From: Gnetum montanum
Lineage: Eukaryota; Streptophyta; Gnetopsida; Gnetales; Gnetaceae
Assembly (NCBI GenBank): GCA_015680685.1
Contig: MNCI01013751.1
Location: forward strand, 243,123-283,933
Reading direction: 5' to 3'
Length of the DNA stretch: 40,811 bases
Numbering within the stretch: position 1 is the first letter of the stretch; every line of letters begins with the position of its first letter. Positions 11,341-23,182 of the stretch are shown here, piece after piece. Position numbers and translations under genes: made by a program. Under the pieces are notes generated by a model that had not been told where the DNA came from, ran no database searches, and saw only the letters and a program-made list of their open reading frames with translations.

Positions 11341-12404
11341 TGGAACTACACTTGTCCTAGTTATGTGAAAAGCTAAAAAAGCGGGTACAACACTTGTATC
11401 TTCTTTGAATCTCCTTGATTAATGTTAATGTAGGTCTAAGGTAAAGGTTAACATGTCTTTTTTATTTTTAGTCATCATTAGCTTCATATCTCTAGTAATC
11501 TCTACATTGTTATCATCTTATCAGCATTTTTCACATTGTTTACATGCTTTTATTTTAATTTCTTTATGTCATAGTACTACAACAACTATAATCTCTACAC
11601 TCTTTACATCCTTTACATAAATATTAATTTTCTTGTATTTTTTATTTATTAATTTTTTTTTCTATTTCTATATTTTTCTATTTTCCTACATTTTTGTTTT
11701 TCTAATATCAATATTATTTTTGCATTAGATTTTTTTGGTGTCATCATGTAATCCTTTTTTGTTATCTCACATATTTTCTAAGTATATTTAGGAGTATCAT
11801 ATATTTAGCATTGTATCATTGGTAAAACTTAGTCATGATATCTTCAGTTAAAAACTCTTATAAGAATAAGGAAGGATGACATATTATTTCCAAATAATAG
11901 AACATGCATATAGGATCTCTTGTGCTATGAGGAAAATGGTTGTTTCTATTTGTGTTGATGTCTTCATGAAAATGGCTAAATTTTAATTTGCATATAATCT
12001 CCCTTCATTTCTTAATCATTAAAATCCTATCTTCCTCTTTGAATAAAACATGAAATGGCTTATTAGGCATCTACACTTTTATAATCAATCCCAACAATTG
12101 ATTATTGGACCCACCACATCTACATCATTATCCCCCATATCTAATCAATCTCATTAAACCTATCAATGTAATAATTTAAATTATAATCCCCAAAACTTAG
12201 TTTCTAGTCTTGGAGCTTGTCCCTCTACATTACCCTAGCTAAGTATCCCTGAATCTACTACTTCTAATACCCAATCTCACTTATTAAGTTAACCCCTATC
12301 CAACATGTCTGATATATCGCATTAGCTTCTATCCTTCATATAGGACATCAATTTCAATTTTCAAATTATTGAAAATAAAATTTACAAGTTTGTAACATTG
12401 CAAC
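11341..12404. other. AT-rich filler between repeat tract and copia element
   Basis: T-rich sequence (about 11460-11830) followed by ordinary AT-rich DNA. No gene or repeat recognised. Confidence 0.5.
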
Positions 12405-12732
12405 TATGAAGTTTTTAAGATCAATGATAAGTAACTCAAACAACCATGATCTCAGAGAGAAGGGGACTAAGAGACATATCAAACACATTAACCTTGATAT
12501 GTAAAATACATGAAATGTTATGTCGAATAAAATGATTAGTCACAAATGCTAGTAATAGTTATAAGGAAATTAACAAATGTTAATAAGATAAATAAAAATA
12601 ATGTAACATCGTGATGGTGGAACATTGCAATAGTGCCAAAACATAAAGTACATAGTGCATAGTGGTGAAATAGATAAAACATTAACATAAAATATAATGA
12701 GGAGTTTAATACAAGAAGTAATATCTTTAACA
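12405..12732 (-). repeat. Copia 3' LTR (left copy)
   Basis: A 328-bp LTR aligned to 16670-16999 along its full length, with shared blocks such as CAAACAACCATGA and AGAAGTAATATCTTTAA. Its outer end has TA in place of TG, and the inner end is TAACA. The reverse complement of a short polypurine tract (TCCTTTGTC) follows directly. Confidence 0.85.
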
Positions 12733-12733
12733 T

Positions 12734-12742
12734 CCTTTGTCA
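12734..12742 (-). other. Polypurine tract of the copia element
   Basis: TCCTTTGTC on the plus strand is GACAAAGGA on the element strand. It lies next to the inner edge of the 3' LTR, where plus-strand DNA synthesis is primed. Confidence 0.5.
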
Positions 12743-12843
12743 AACCAAAAATTATGTGTAATTTACAAGGATTAAAGATTCAATGCCTTGTGAAACTAAA
12801 AATTATGTGTAATTTACCAATATCCAAGATTCAATCCATTTAC
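12742..12843. repeat. Tandem duplication, 51 bp x 2, in copia 3' region
   Basis: Units at 12742-12792 and 12793-12843 share AAAATTATGTGTAATTTAC and AAGATTCAAT at the same offsets. The open frame at 12697-12897 spans this repeat and is not a gene. Confidence 0.8.
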
Positions 12844-12989
12844 AAAGGCATTGAAGTTTTAACACTTAATGGCTTAGGAAAACCATTAGAAAGTTGATCT
12901 TTGGTGTTGATGTAGGTAGGTGAGATGAACCCTTCTATATAGGCATGTGGAATATAGTGCATCGTAATTTTGATATGCTTGATTCTCTC

Positions 12990-14130
12990 ATGAAATTCTA
13001 GATTTTAATTAACTTGATGATACTTTGATTATCATAGTGAATAGTAATGTGCAACATAATATCTTCCTTGCATTCTTTAAATAATTGGTGGAGCCACTTT
13101 AATTTAGTAACTAGGTTAACTTCAGCTTTGTATTTTAATTCTATAGAAGATAAGAAAACCGCTTTCTTTTTAATTAATCATCATGAAATTGCATTCCCAT
13201 AGTGTTTGATAAAAAATCCTATAGTTGAACACTGTGATAAAATATCACCACCATAGTTTGCATTTGCATAACCTTCTAGAACAATCTTTGAAGGATAATC
13301 ATAGTTTAAACCATAATCAACTATGCTCTTTAGTTATCTTAATATACCCTGGGTCAAATTAAGTTATATACTAGTTGTTTTTTTATTGAAATGAGATTAG
13401 AGATTGATAGAATATGCAACATCTAGTTAAGAATTAGTTAAATAAATTAACTTCCTAATCAACTTCTAGTATACCGTGGAATCAAGAATAGTGCAGTGCA
13501 AGAATCCAATGGTGTTGATCAAGATTTACAGTCTAGCATATGATTTTCTTTTAACAAATCCAAGACATACTTCTTTTGTATAACTCATATGTGATCCATT
13601 GATTGATGAATCTTCAAACTAATAAAGTAGTTGAGTAGGCCAAGATCTGACATTTTAAACTTTGTTTTCAACTAATTTTTAACACAATTTATCACTTGAG
13701 CATTCTTCTTGGTGATCACAATATCATCAACATATAAAAGCATGATTACATCATTCTGTGAGTCCATTCTTTTCATAACATAAAGATTAACATCTACATT
13801 TGATTGTTTGAATCCCATCTCAGGTACAAGTTCATCAAATTTTATGTATCATTCATGGAAAGCTTGCGTTAATCCATTTAAGGATTTTATTAGTCTACAA
13901 ACATAATTATTAAACTTAGAATACACAAAGCCTTCAGTTGGTACATAAAAATTTCTTCTTACAAATCTCCATTTAAAAAGGAAAACTTTACATCAAGCTG
14001 ATATAGTTTTCAACCATAGAATACTATTAGAGATAGAATATACTATATGATTCTTTGTTTTATAGTAAGAGCCAAGGTTTATTAATAATCAATGTTTCTT
14101 CTTTGCTTAAAGCCTTTTATAACCAATCGA
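12990..14130 (-). pseudogene. Copia reverse transcriptase and RNase H remnant
   Basis: On the minus strand, conceptual translation in shifting frames gives the copia RT order: a block like QLDVK.(A)FLNGDL near 14000, then VNLYVMKR, then LLYVDDIVIT with the catalytic YVDD at 13723-13734. RNase H follows: a GYANANYGGD block near 13280, IGFFIKHYGNAIS, SSIELKYKAEVN, and a YDNQS block near 13040. The product would copy element RNA into DNA and degrade the RNA template. Many stops and at least one frameshift make it non-functional. The recognisable stretch is about 1.1 kb, roughly the usual RT plus RNase H span. Confidence 0.85.
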
Positions 14131-14900
14131 GCTTTATACTTATCCATCATGTTATCAACCTTTCTTTTAATATGGAACACCTATTTACATATTAATACCA
14201 TGGACTTTCGTGAATACTTGACTAGTTTCATGTGCCATTTTCATCAACATATGGTAATCTATCTTTATTGCTTCATACTAATCTTCATTTTAAATTTCTT
14301 GTTGCACACTCATGGATTCTCTAGCTTTAAATATTTTTTCTGACTCAATTACATTAGAATGATCTTTAGTTACAAATATTTTTCTACTTCATAATTAGTT
14401 CATCGACATTTCATCAATATGTTTCAACTCTACTAGCCTCAAGTCTTTTAACTAACTCTTGGAGCACCATGACTACCATTGTGTCAAGGGTTATGTGGAA
14501 TTAGAAGTTTTAGTTACACCAACTTCTTCATCACTATCTTTACAAAGGGTCACAATTGATTGTAAGTCAATATCAGCTTTGTTTTGGATCATCGTGTTAT
14601 TATTAGTAGCACTGTGACTCATAGTATTATTGGATTTGTTGAAGATGTTTTTCAAACAAAACATCACTTAACTCTAGCAACTTTGAATCCTTTATGTTTT
14701 ACAATCATTAGGCTTTATGGTCTAATGATTTAAATAGTAGTAAACCCATCATGGCTCTCAAGTCTAACTTACCATGGTGTGCTTATGGAACATGAACATA
14801 GCAAGTTTTTTCAAATCGATGAAGATATGATATTGATGATTCCCTATTGTTAGACCATTATTTGATTGGAGGAATGTCATTCAAAGTTGCAGTTAGGATT
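14131..14900 (-). pseudogene. Copia integrase C-terminal part and linker to RT, badly decayed
   Basis: On the minus strand near 14700-14810, a mixed-frame translation gives KLDLRAM..., then SLDHKA and LLELSDVLFEKH. This resembles the copia segment in which a K-L-D-P/R motif precedes a DVVF-type motif, downstream of the integrase core. Between this and the RT I see only scattered similarity. The open frame at 14092-14343 is a plus-strand shadow. Confidence 0.55.
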
Positions 14901-15450
14901 CTATTAATAATGTGAAAAACATAATATGTGACTTCTTTCCATAATGATTTTGGAACTTGAGAATCATTAAAGATGCATCTTATCAATTTTTTTATTTATC
15001 TATTTTTTCTTTATACAACTCTATTTTGCTACGGTGTATATGACACCATGAATTCTTGCTTTATACATTGTTCATCACAATACTATTTGAATTGATTCAA
15101 AACATATTCCTCACTAGCATTGGATCTTAAAATACTTATCTTGACATTCTTTTCATTTTTATTCCTCATTTTAAAATGTTTAAAATTTTCTAGGACTTGT
15201 GAATTTAGGACCATTTCATAAAGCCACATTATTTGATTGAACTCATCACAAAGATAACAAAGTATTTTTTATTTCTTATTCCTTATGGTGAAAAGCATCC
15301 ACATACATCTAAATGTAGTATCTCAAGTGGTTATGTTTTAATTTCATGATGTCTTATAAATGGAAAATGATGCATCTTCCCAAACTTACAAGAGGCACAA
15401 TTAAGTGTCTTATTCTCATCGAACTTAGGAATTTTAGGGTAAAACTGATG
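14901..15450 (-). pseudogene. Copia integrase core and zinc-finger remnant
   Basis: On the minus strand around 15360-15440 the frame reads ...NCASCKFGKMHHFPF..., which is the CC half of the copia HHCC zinc finger with its usual K-H-F context. It is followed by LHLDVCGC, carrying the first catalytic Asp. Near 15020-15070 a YTP..N.VV.RKNR block marks the end of the core, and the codon expected to give the catalytic Glu is a stop (TAA). The enzyme would have joined element DNA to the host chromosome. Stops interrupt it throughout. Confidence 0.8.
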
Positions 15451-16039
15451 TGTTTTTTAGAGTTTTTATATTAACATGCCTAGGTCTTAAATGCCAATTT
15501 CTTAGTGAATCTTTATTTTCAGCTATATATAATATTTTAACTTAATGATCCTCCAACTTACAAATTCCATTATCACACAATAGGATGTGCCATGCTTATT
15601 TTTCTTATATTTAACACTTAAACCTTCATTTTTTAATTAGAATACTAAAATTAGATTCATGAAAAATTATTTATTATAACTAACATCTTTTAATATTAAT
15701 TTAAAAACTATCATTTCTCCACTTTTAACTATTTTAATTGATTGGACATCTCTAGTTCTTACATAATGTGGATTAAGCATATTCTTTATGTTTGTTAATA
15801 AAGATAAATTTCTCTTGAAATGTCACATGACTTAAAAATTAATATAAATAGAATTATCTTAGGTGTCATTTATGATGAGGATAGTAAAATCCATGATGGA
15901 AGGTTTAGCCTCATCCCTTATAACATTGGTAGTTCCATGGTTTTATTCGGATGAGTTTTCATTTTTCTTGGTTTTTTTGCTTGGTTTTTAACAAACTTAT
16001 TATTCTATCTTTTTATCATGATTTTAGCTTTAGGATTAT

Positions 16040-16650
16040 TTGAATTATCATAATAATGATTTGTGTCATGACTACCCTCCTTTTTATAGATATGATAATA
16101 CCTTGAAACTCTTTATCTTTTCTACTATTCTTCCAATTTCATCATCCTTACTTGAGAGTTTGGTTCTACTATTGAGGGATATGTATTCATCTCTACTTCT
16201 TCTTTGAAGATATTTACATATAACTCCATCGTGGTGTATGCATTCATATGATTCTTCATGATTCTTTTGAAAAAGGGTGGCCATAGCTTCACCTTCTTTT
16301 AGATGAAGTGAATTTAATTGATTCTAAACTAAAATTAATTTCATTCTTTACTTTAGACATTTCCTCTCACTTTTTCCACATCTTATATATAGGATCTTGT
16401 TTCTCTATGAATTGAAAAAAAATCACCAAACACACTTAGTATAATTAGCATTTGTAGCATCTTAATTTCATTGTTCAATGTGATGGTTTTTATAAGAGTT
16501 CCTTCCAAACCATTTTCTCATGGTAGAAATCTTATTTGAAGTTTCCATATGTGATAATTTGAAGCTTTTAACACTTGAATCTCAAGCAATAGGACATATG
16601 ATTTTATTCTTATCATGGCTATTTCTCAACTTTGATTAAATAGTTACTCA
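16040..16650 (-). pseudogene. Copia gag remnant
   Basis: The minus-strand frame at 16084-16284 and the pieces around it sit where gag is expected, between primer site and integrase. Upstream, near 16490-16620, a frame reads VLKASNYHMETSNK and then STMRKWFGR, plausible gag helical sequence. Near 16050-16090 a KKEGSHDTNHYY block could be a zinc knuckle (CX2CX4HX4C) whose Cys codons became Tyr by G-to-A changes. That last reading is inference. Confidence 0.55.
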
Positions 16651-16656
16651 TCATTC

Positions 16657-16669
16657 TAATCTGATATCA
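16657..16669 (-). other. Primer-binding site of copia element (initiator tRNA-Met type)
   Basis: The plus strand reads TAATCTGATATCA directly before the LTR. Its complement, TGATATCAGATTA, resembles the TGGTATCAGAGC primer site of many plant copia elements, which pairs with the 3' end of initiator tRNA-Met. The differences are transitions. Confidence 0.65.
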
Positions 16670-16999
16670 TGTGAGGTTTTTAGGATCATTGATGACTAAT
16701 TCAAACAACCATGACCTTGGAGAGGAGAGGACTAAGATACATATCAAACCTCTCAACCTTAATATTAAAGATACATGGAATAAAATAACCGATCACAGTA
16801 GCTAGTAACATTTCTAACTAAATGCTAACAAGGAGATTAATAAGTGTTAATTAGATAAACAAAAATAATATAACACTATGATAATGGAACACTACAATGA
16901 CTCCAAAACATAAATTACATGGTGTATAATAGTGAAGTAGATAATTCATTAACATAAAACATAATGAGAATTTTGATATAAGAAGTAATATCTTTAATA
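16670..16999 (-). repeat. Copia 5' LTR (right copy)
   Basis: A 330-bp LTR with a TG end next to the primer site. It aligns to the left copy with many substitutions, which suggests an old insertion. Confidence 0.85.
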
Positions 17000-17358
17000 A
17001 TAATAGCCTTCTTATCCTAGCTTCACCAATCTCTTCAACCTAGCTGCAATATTATCTTAACTTTTCACCTAGAGCCAAAAGCTAAATCAAAGTAGAAGAA
17101 GCCCTTTATCATCAACATGTCTTCTTTAGTTGCACCTTTTTCATTTACTCATCGTTATAATAATGACTAGGCTCCATCTATTTTAGGTTCTCATGCATCA
17201 ACACAACCATACATCAACATGAATCATCCAACATCCTATAAAAATTATAAACAAAGTATATCTCTACTCTGATATCTCCTACCTATGCCTATCCTATCCA
17301 CAAGATTATCCCTTCCTCCTTTGCTTCCTATATGCTAGCTTCATGTTACAATAAAGAG
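17000..17358. other. Left half of the sequence interrupted by the gypsy element
   Basis: C/T-rich sequence up to the AAGAG duplication at 17354-17358. It continues at 27162 after the gypsy insertion. A frame from about 17118 reads MSSLVAPFSFTHRYNND then a stop, but I recognise no family. Confidence 0.5.
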
Positions 17359-18147
17359 TGATGAATCACATTTTTCTCATGCTTCAACAACAGATATCCG
17401 ATGTCGAGGGGTATATGCTAGCCTATAAATATAGCACCTAGGCTCCTGATTTGGAATTAGTTTTTTTTGGTCATTTTTTAGTCAAGGTAGCAAAGCTCTT
17501 GTAGTTTATTTTCTCCAAAGTTATAATATTTTCTGAGTGCCCACAGAAGGAGTCTAAGTTTGTATGGTTCTTTATTTGAACATTGATGTACCTAAGCATA
17601 GCAATGTGACAGGAATAAAACAAACTCTTTTGACAATCCTTGAAGCATTGAGAATAGATTAATATTTCTTGTAATGCACTTTACTTTCATGCTTTATACT
17701 TAAATGCATTTTAATTAAGCAATTTATTTCCAGTTGTTAATGAACATAAGCACGACCACTTCGAGCATACATATAGTACTTGGTAACTTATCAATGCTTA
17801 ACGTTTGGTAGCCCAGTAGTGCTATATTTGTTTAGGATGTGTCTAGGAAATTGGGACGGTTACTTGTCTTAGGCTAGTTAAACTATCTACCTTTCATCAT
17901 TATTGTAGGTGATCAAACTTATAAAATATAAAATAAGAAAAATTCATGTACCTCAATTACATTTAAACCATACCCTTGAGTCTTACAAGTGTAGTTGGGA
18001 AGACAACGAATGTTCTCAACACCCATTTTACTTCCTAGAGAAAGCTAGTGCACTGGAGAACTATAGGTTCACGAAATTTGATTAGATCGTGTATAAATGC
18101 ATTAGTGATTCATATGGTTAGGCATAGGGGTACCTCACCATTCATCA
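17359..18147 (+). repeat. Gypsy 5' LTR
   Basis: A 789-bp LTR with TGATGA/TCATCA ends and a TATA box at 17424-17431. Upstream are GATATC (17393-17398) and CGATGTCGA (17399-17407). It holds about 200 bp (roughly 17585-17791) missing from the 3' copy. The GTAGCAAAGCTCT block and the GGGGTACCTCACCATTCATCA end resemble the solo LTR at 3044-4086. Confidence 0.93.
17424..17431 (+). promoter_or_regulatory. TATA box of the gypsy 5' LTR
   Basis: TATAAATA within a conserved GTATATGCTAGC-TATAAATATAG context shared with the 3' LTR (26613-26620). It would direct transcription of the element. Confidence 0.75.
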
Positions 18148-18148
18148 T

Positions 18149-18166
18149 TGGCACCATTACTAGGGA
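18149..18166 (+). other. Gypsy primer-binding site (tRNA-Asp type)
   Basis: TGGCACCATTACTAGGG starts two bases after the LTR end. It matches the tRNA-Asp-complementary primer site of Athila/Tat elements (TGGCGCCGTTGCCGGGG) apart from five changes, all transitions to A or T. Confidence 0.75.
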
Positions 18167-18307
18167 ACTTTTGGTTGTTTTGTGTACTATTTAGGACCTA
18201 GTAAAGTTATTTAAATTGTTGGAATGAACCTTAGAGTCACATCACATCTTAAGATTACTACAACAATATTTAGAAGCACATTGTGATTCTTATTTTTCTA
18301 ACTGAAA

Positions 18308-20140
18308 ATGTCTTTTTCTTACAAGAGTGATTATCTGTCCAAGTCTGATAAAGCTTATCAGCCAGTGCCTCAATAGCATCGAATTGTATATGCTCATTCT
18401 AATGAGTATGTACCAAATTTCACCTTCATCCTACACCAGGATGAACAGTTGTGGTGGTGTGACATGGAGGGAAACATTGTGTTGCCAGTTGATCAATTCG
18501 TTCTTGCAATGCTCCACCAAATGCTTATATGATATGGCCTTTAGGAACATCATGCTGAGTATGTTGTGCAAGATACTGATGCCAAGGATTATCACCCCAT
18601 GGAGGCACAATATCTACAAGATCGATAACTGGAACAACCTTATGAATCTTCGAAGGGGAAAAGATTTAATGATTCTCCATTTCTATTATACCAACAAGCT
18701 AGTGGAGAACCCTTCTCTGGGGGTTTTCCATTCAACAAAATTCCTCTCTTTGAATTTAGTAAAGGAGGTTTAAACTAGAATTTGCAGTCCACGATTCACA
18801 ATCTTGGTTATGGTAAAAATGGATCCAATGACAAGGAAGGATTTGGAGGAGTAAGTCAACACAGGGATGTGAAAAAGAAGCAAGATTGTGATCATGGTTG
18901 TGATTGCTGAAGGGATGGAAGTAGGCACCGTGATGATGCTAGTTCTCCTTCCTCTTCCCCTTTGTTGACATCATCTTCTTCTTCTAGCTCTAACTATGAC
19001 CACAGAAGGTGAGACCGTGATGGAGGTGACCGAAATGAATGAAATGATTGACGAGACCAAAATGATAGAAGGGACCATTGGGAAATCAAGATCAAGGGCA
19101 TAGATTTTCAAGGGAGACACATCGCCATGAAAAAAGGGATAGTCGAGGACATCGTAGGCACCATGATCAAGGCCTTGATGAGCCTTTGTTTGCTACTCAA
19201 AGTATGCTTAATATCATAGAGGTAGTATGAATTCCAACAAGGCATGTAAAGGATAGTCGAATTAAAAGGTTAGATATGAACAATATTTCTCGATTTGAAG
19301 GGGGATATAACTCTGATCCACAGAACCATCTACAAGCTTTTTAAGATGCATGTGCCTTACAAAATATAGAAAATGAGAACTGGTACTAGTCCTTAGAGTT
19401 GGAGTCTATTAGACGATGAAGTACCATGCTGAAATTGTTTAATGATAAATATCAAACATACTCCAGAGTGTCTAACTTGAGAAGGAAAATCCAAGGATGG
19501 AAACAAGGAACACATGAACCTTTGGATGCCATCATTGGCTGATATTGTACAAATATCCCAACCATGGTTATTCTCAATTGGATCAACTTTGCCACATTGT
19601 AGATGGGCTTCAATTAAAAACAAGGATAACCCTTGGTGTTTATGCGCAGGGGAAATTGTCAGAATTAAGTGTTCATCAGATACAAAGATTAATCGAGTAG
19701 GTAGCCAAAGAGAAGGACGAATTAAGAAAAATAAAAAGTGTAGAGGAATATAATCATGATCCTTCCATTTTCAAGAGGGAGGTTTGATTCTATGATAGTG
19801 AGGAAGAATTTGTATTTGATGAGGCGATAAATAGAAAAATCTTCCCACTCCAAAAATTACAATCTAAAATTACAGCCAAGGTTGATCAGTTATGGGACTC
19901 CATGGATAGTAGATTTCAAGCTGTTTTAAAAATTGCTAAAGAGTCCAAAGAACAAGGTAGTGATTGTGAGTGTAGAAGATGCAAGGAAGTTGAACGTGCC
20001 TATCATAAAGGTAAGGACAAGATTGTTGCAGTAGAAAAGGTTGCGGAAAGTGAATCAGATGATGATGGTGGATGTGATGTTTGCCAGTATGTACATCCTA
20101 AGGGATGCTGCCCCATTGTGTCACACTTGTAGGAGTCTAG
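18308..20140 (+). pseudogene. Gypsy gag remnant with zinc-knuckle-like end
   Basis: The likely start is ATG at 18308, giving MSFSYKSDYLSKSDKAYQ; the first stop is at 18374 and others follow in the same frame. A central part in another frame (from about 19270) reads DPQNHLQAF, then ENWY, SLELESIRR, LKLFNDKYQTY and EPLDAIIG. This is the pattern of the retrotransposon gag capsid domain. A third frame (about 19800-20130) is open and Lys/Glu-rich, and ends with CECRRC and CDVCQYVHPKGCCP, a zinc-knuckle-like cluster close to but not exactly CX2CX4HX4C. Three frames and many stops make it non-functional. The open frame at 18327-18773 is a shadow. Confidence 0.8.
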
Positions 20141-20555
20141 AGTAAATGCCTTAAATCCATGACTAACACAAAGGCAAACCTCTAAAAGATTATCTTATCC
20201 TTAAGGTAATGTTAGGTAGTTCCACCAAAAACAACAATATTATCCACGTGGAGCTCCATTGCAACCATATGAGTAGTATCAATAGTGGCAGCAACCGGAA
20301 TTATGGGTGTTGGCACCACCAAGGTAGTAATAACCTTACCAACAGACTAATCCATATGGTTACTATGTTCAGCAACCCCTATCTCCACGTGACTCCTCTA
20401 GTCATGTTTCTACTTTCCAACCTCACCACCACCCTTCTGATTATTATCGAACTCATTCTTCACATGAAAGAAGGGATACCACCTCTTATCCTTATCCCTT
20501 GCCTATCTCTACACATGTTCCTCCTTCATTCGCATAACTACCACCTACTCCACCT

Positions 20556-21240
20556 ATGCAGGTTGAACTACTAGATCAATTGCAACAATGTAGTGCTACA
20601 AGGGTTGCTAATCTACAACCGGTTCATCAATCAGATGGATCAAATAATCAATCAAAGAAAAGACCTTTCTTTCAACCCCGTAGTTCTCCTAAGCCCTTGA
20701 TTACACTTGTAGTTGACCACCTTGCTCCTGCATCTTCCTCTATATCCAATACCTTCAAGTTCCCTTCAAACCAAAATTTGCGTAAGATCCATACTATCGT
20801 GCTTACTCATACTATATCTAATTGGATGCATGTTGAAAATATTTCTAGGAAATTAGCTGATCCTAGAAGTTCTCTGGTTTATTTGCAAATTGTTGAGAAT
20901 GAACCATGCAAGGCTCTTCTTGATTCAAATTCTAGTGTCAATTTAATTTCATAAGATGTACATCACATGGAACCTACCTCCTCTCAATAAGAACAACATA
21001 AGATTAGAATTGGCAAACCAATCCATCACTATTGCATTGGGACTGGTAGAAGACATTGTGACCATTGTTTGTGGGTGGTCTTATCCTACTGATTTCCTAG
21101 TGACCAAGATGGAGAATTGCAAAGGGATTTCCTAATCATCATAGGAAGGGCATGGTTAGGCACCATTGATGTAAGAATGGGCATTAGAGATCTTTCCCTG
21201 GAAATATCTAAAGAAAATGCATTCCAAAATATTTAGAAGA
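20556..21240 (+). pseudogene. Gypsy aspartic protease remnant
   Basis: An open frame from 20556 to 20954 ends with KALLDSNSSVNLIS. This is the pepsin-like active site, except that the residue after Asp-Ser is Asn (AAT at 20928-20930) where Gly is expected. Downstream, after stops and frame changes, a GRAWLGTIDVRMGIRDLSLEI block (about 21140-21215) matches the ILGRPWL..A segment near the end of gypsy proteases. The enzyme would have processed the Gag-Pol polyprotein. The N-terminal part of the open frame is Ser/Pro/Gln-rich linker. The frame at 20209-20574 is a shadow. Confidence 0.8.
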
Positions 21241-21799
21241 AGAGAGTTTCATGCATCATGTACAGTAATACAGGGTGCAATTGTGTGTAAAAAATTTGGG
21301 TTGTAAAGTAAACATCTATGCCTGCATGCAAGTAGTGTGCACTAGAAGCAAAAATTTAAAGGTGTTTGTACGTAATAGCCACAAAATAGGAGGGCACCCA
21401 GTGGCTAACCACTAATTTTGAAAGTAACACACTTTGCATGGAACCAACTGAGAGCCTAACATGCACATATGTCATAGGCATGGATGAACTTGAGCAAGTT
21501 CATCACTAACTCTCTGATGATACCTACTGGGGAGAGTTCGAAATTCTTGAAAATTTTAAACAAGAGCCCCTTGAATAGAAAATGCTACTAGTCAAAATGG
21601 AATATGTGTTTTTGAAAAATGGGAAGCCAATCATATTTAATGCAAATCTTGCTCCAAAACATAAAAAGATGTTGTTGAAGGTAGTTAAAAAATGATTAGC
21701 AGCTTTTGCTTGGTCATATCCTAAACTCACAGGGATTGATCCTAGGATATGCTAACACTGCATCTACACTAATCCAACCATGAAGCCAAAAAGACAACC

Positions 21800-23050
21800 A
21801 CAAAGGTGATTAAACCCCAAATTGAAGAAAATTGTTAAGGAGGAAATTGAGCAACTCCTTAAGGCAAGGTTTATTTATCCCATTGTAGATAGTGAGTGGG
21901 TTAGTCCACTCATGATTGTGCCAAAGAAAGGTGGCAAGTGATGGGTCTATATTGATTTTCGGCAGCCAAATATGACAACATTTAAAGATCATTTTTTGTT
22001 GCCATTTGTGGATCAGGTGCTAGACACAATATCTAGGCATTGCTACTACAATTTTCTAAATGGTTATAGTGGTCATAAAAAAATTCCAATTACACCAGAA
22101 GACCAAGTGAAGACAACATTCATGAGTTCTTGAGGAACTTTTGCATATTGCAAGATGCCATTTGGTCTATGCAATGCTCCTGCCACATTTCAGTGCTTAG
22201 TTTTGAGCATTTTTCAATAACAGATTGGTAGTGGTGTGGAAGTCTTCATGGATGGCTTCTCCACTTATGGAGCTAAATTTGAGCAAGCCCTAGACTACCT
22301 TGAGCAAGTACTGAAATGATGTGTTGAAACCAACTTGAGGCTTAATTGATAGAAAAGTCACCTAATGGTCTAGGAGGGCATTGTATTGGGGCATAGGATA
22401 TTACAAGTAGGAATTGAGGTAGATCTTGAGAAAGTAAGGATCATCCAAGCAATAACCCATCAACCAGAAACTATTAAAGATGTTTGATCTTTCTTTGGAC
22501 ATATTGGCTACTATCGACGATTCATAGATAATTTCTCTAAGATTACAAAATCGTTGATGGAGCTAACAATGAAAGATGCTCCCTTTATTTGGACCACAAA
22601 ATGTGAACAAGCATTTTAACAGTTGAAAGAGAAACTTGTAGAGACTCCAATTCTACAAGCACCCGTCTGGTCTAGACCATTTCATATCATGATGGATGTG
22701 TCAAATTATGCCTTGGGAGTTGTGCTTACATAGTTAGATGAAAAGAAAATCCATATTACATCCAGTACGCTAGTTGAAGCATTGTGGGTGCACAATTGAA
22801 CTACACCACCACAAAAAAAGAATTAATGATAGTGGTGTTTGTTCTAGAAAAGTTTAGGCATTTTGTGCTTGGATACAAGGTGTTTGTGCACATGGACCAT
22901 AGTGCCATCGACTTCCTGATGAACAAGCCAATGGTGAGCCTCTGTGTCATACAGTGGCTAGTGATCTTGCAGAAATTAGATCTTACAATGGTAGATTGAG
23001 AGGGCACTAAGAATATGGTCATTGATCACTTGTCTCAGTTGCGATGGGAT
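21800..23050 (+). pseudogene. Gypsy reverse transcriptase and RNase H remnant
   Basis: From about 21810 the frame reads LNPKLKKIVKEEIEQLL, then IYPIVDSEWVSPLMIVPKKGG and IDFRQPN, the start of the gypsy RT fingers. The first catalytic Asp is replaced by Asn (YNFLNGYSG, AAT at 22059). The FMDD site reads FMDG (GGC at 22254), so both sides of the active site are hit. PFGLCNAPATFQ and SFFGHIGYYRRFI are well kept. RNase H follows with PFHIMMDVSNYALGVVL, then after a frameshift NYTTTKKELMIVVF (from 22799), EKFRHFVLGYKV and MDHSAI. Stops are frequent. Confidence 0.9.
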
Positions 23051-23182
23051 AAGAAAGAGGAAGTAGATTGGTTATATGATATGTTTCCTGATGAAATCCT
23101 CTTTGCTGGGGCTATAATTAAATAATTGCCCAATGAGCCAAAATGGTATGATGGCATTCTCACCTATCTTCTCACTTAGAAG

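Larger units (their letters stand above)
12405..16999 (-). mobile_element. Ty1/copia LTR retrotransposon, decayed, both LTRs present
   Basis: Two LTR-like copies (12405-12732 and 16670-16999) frame a minus-strand interior. Reading right to left it shows a primer site, gag remnant, integrase remnant, RT remnant with YVDD, RNase H remnant and a polypurine tract. Integrase before RT is the Ty1/copia order. The interior is about 3.9 kb and broken by many stops and frameshifts. The flanking 5-mers are GCAAC on the left and ATAAT on the right. They differ by three transitions, so an eroded target duplication is possible but not shown. Confidence 0.9.

Noticed and set aside
18327-18773. A 148-residue protein
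   Set aside because: It lies in a different frame over the gypsy gag start. The true gag frame starts at 18308 and is full of transition-type stops.
20209-20574. Separate 121-residue gene
   Set aside because: It is an out-of-frame reading of the Pro/Gln-rich linker between gypsy gag and protease.
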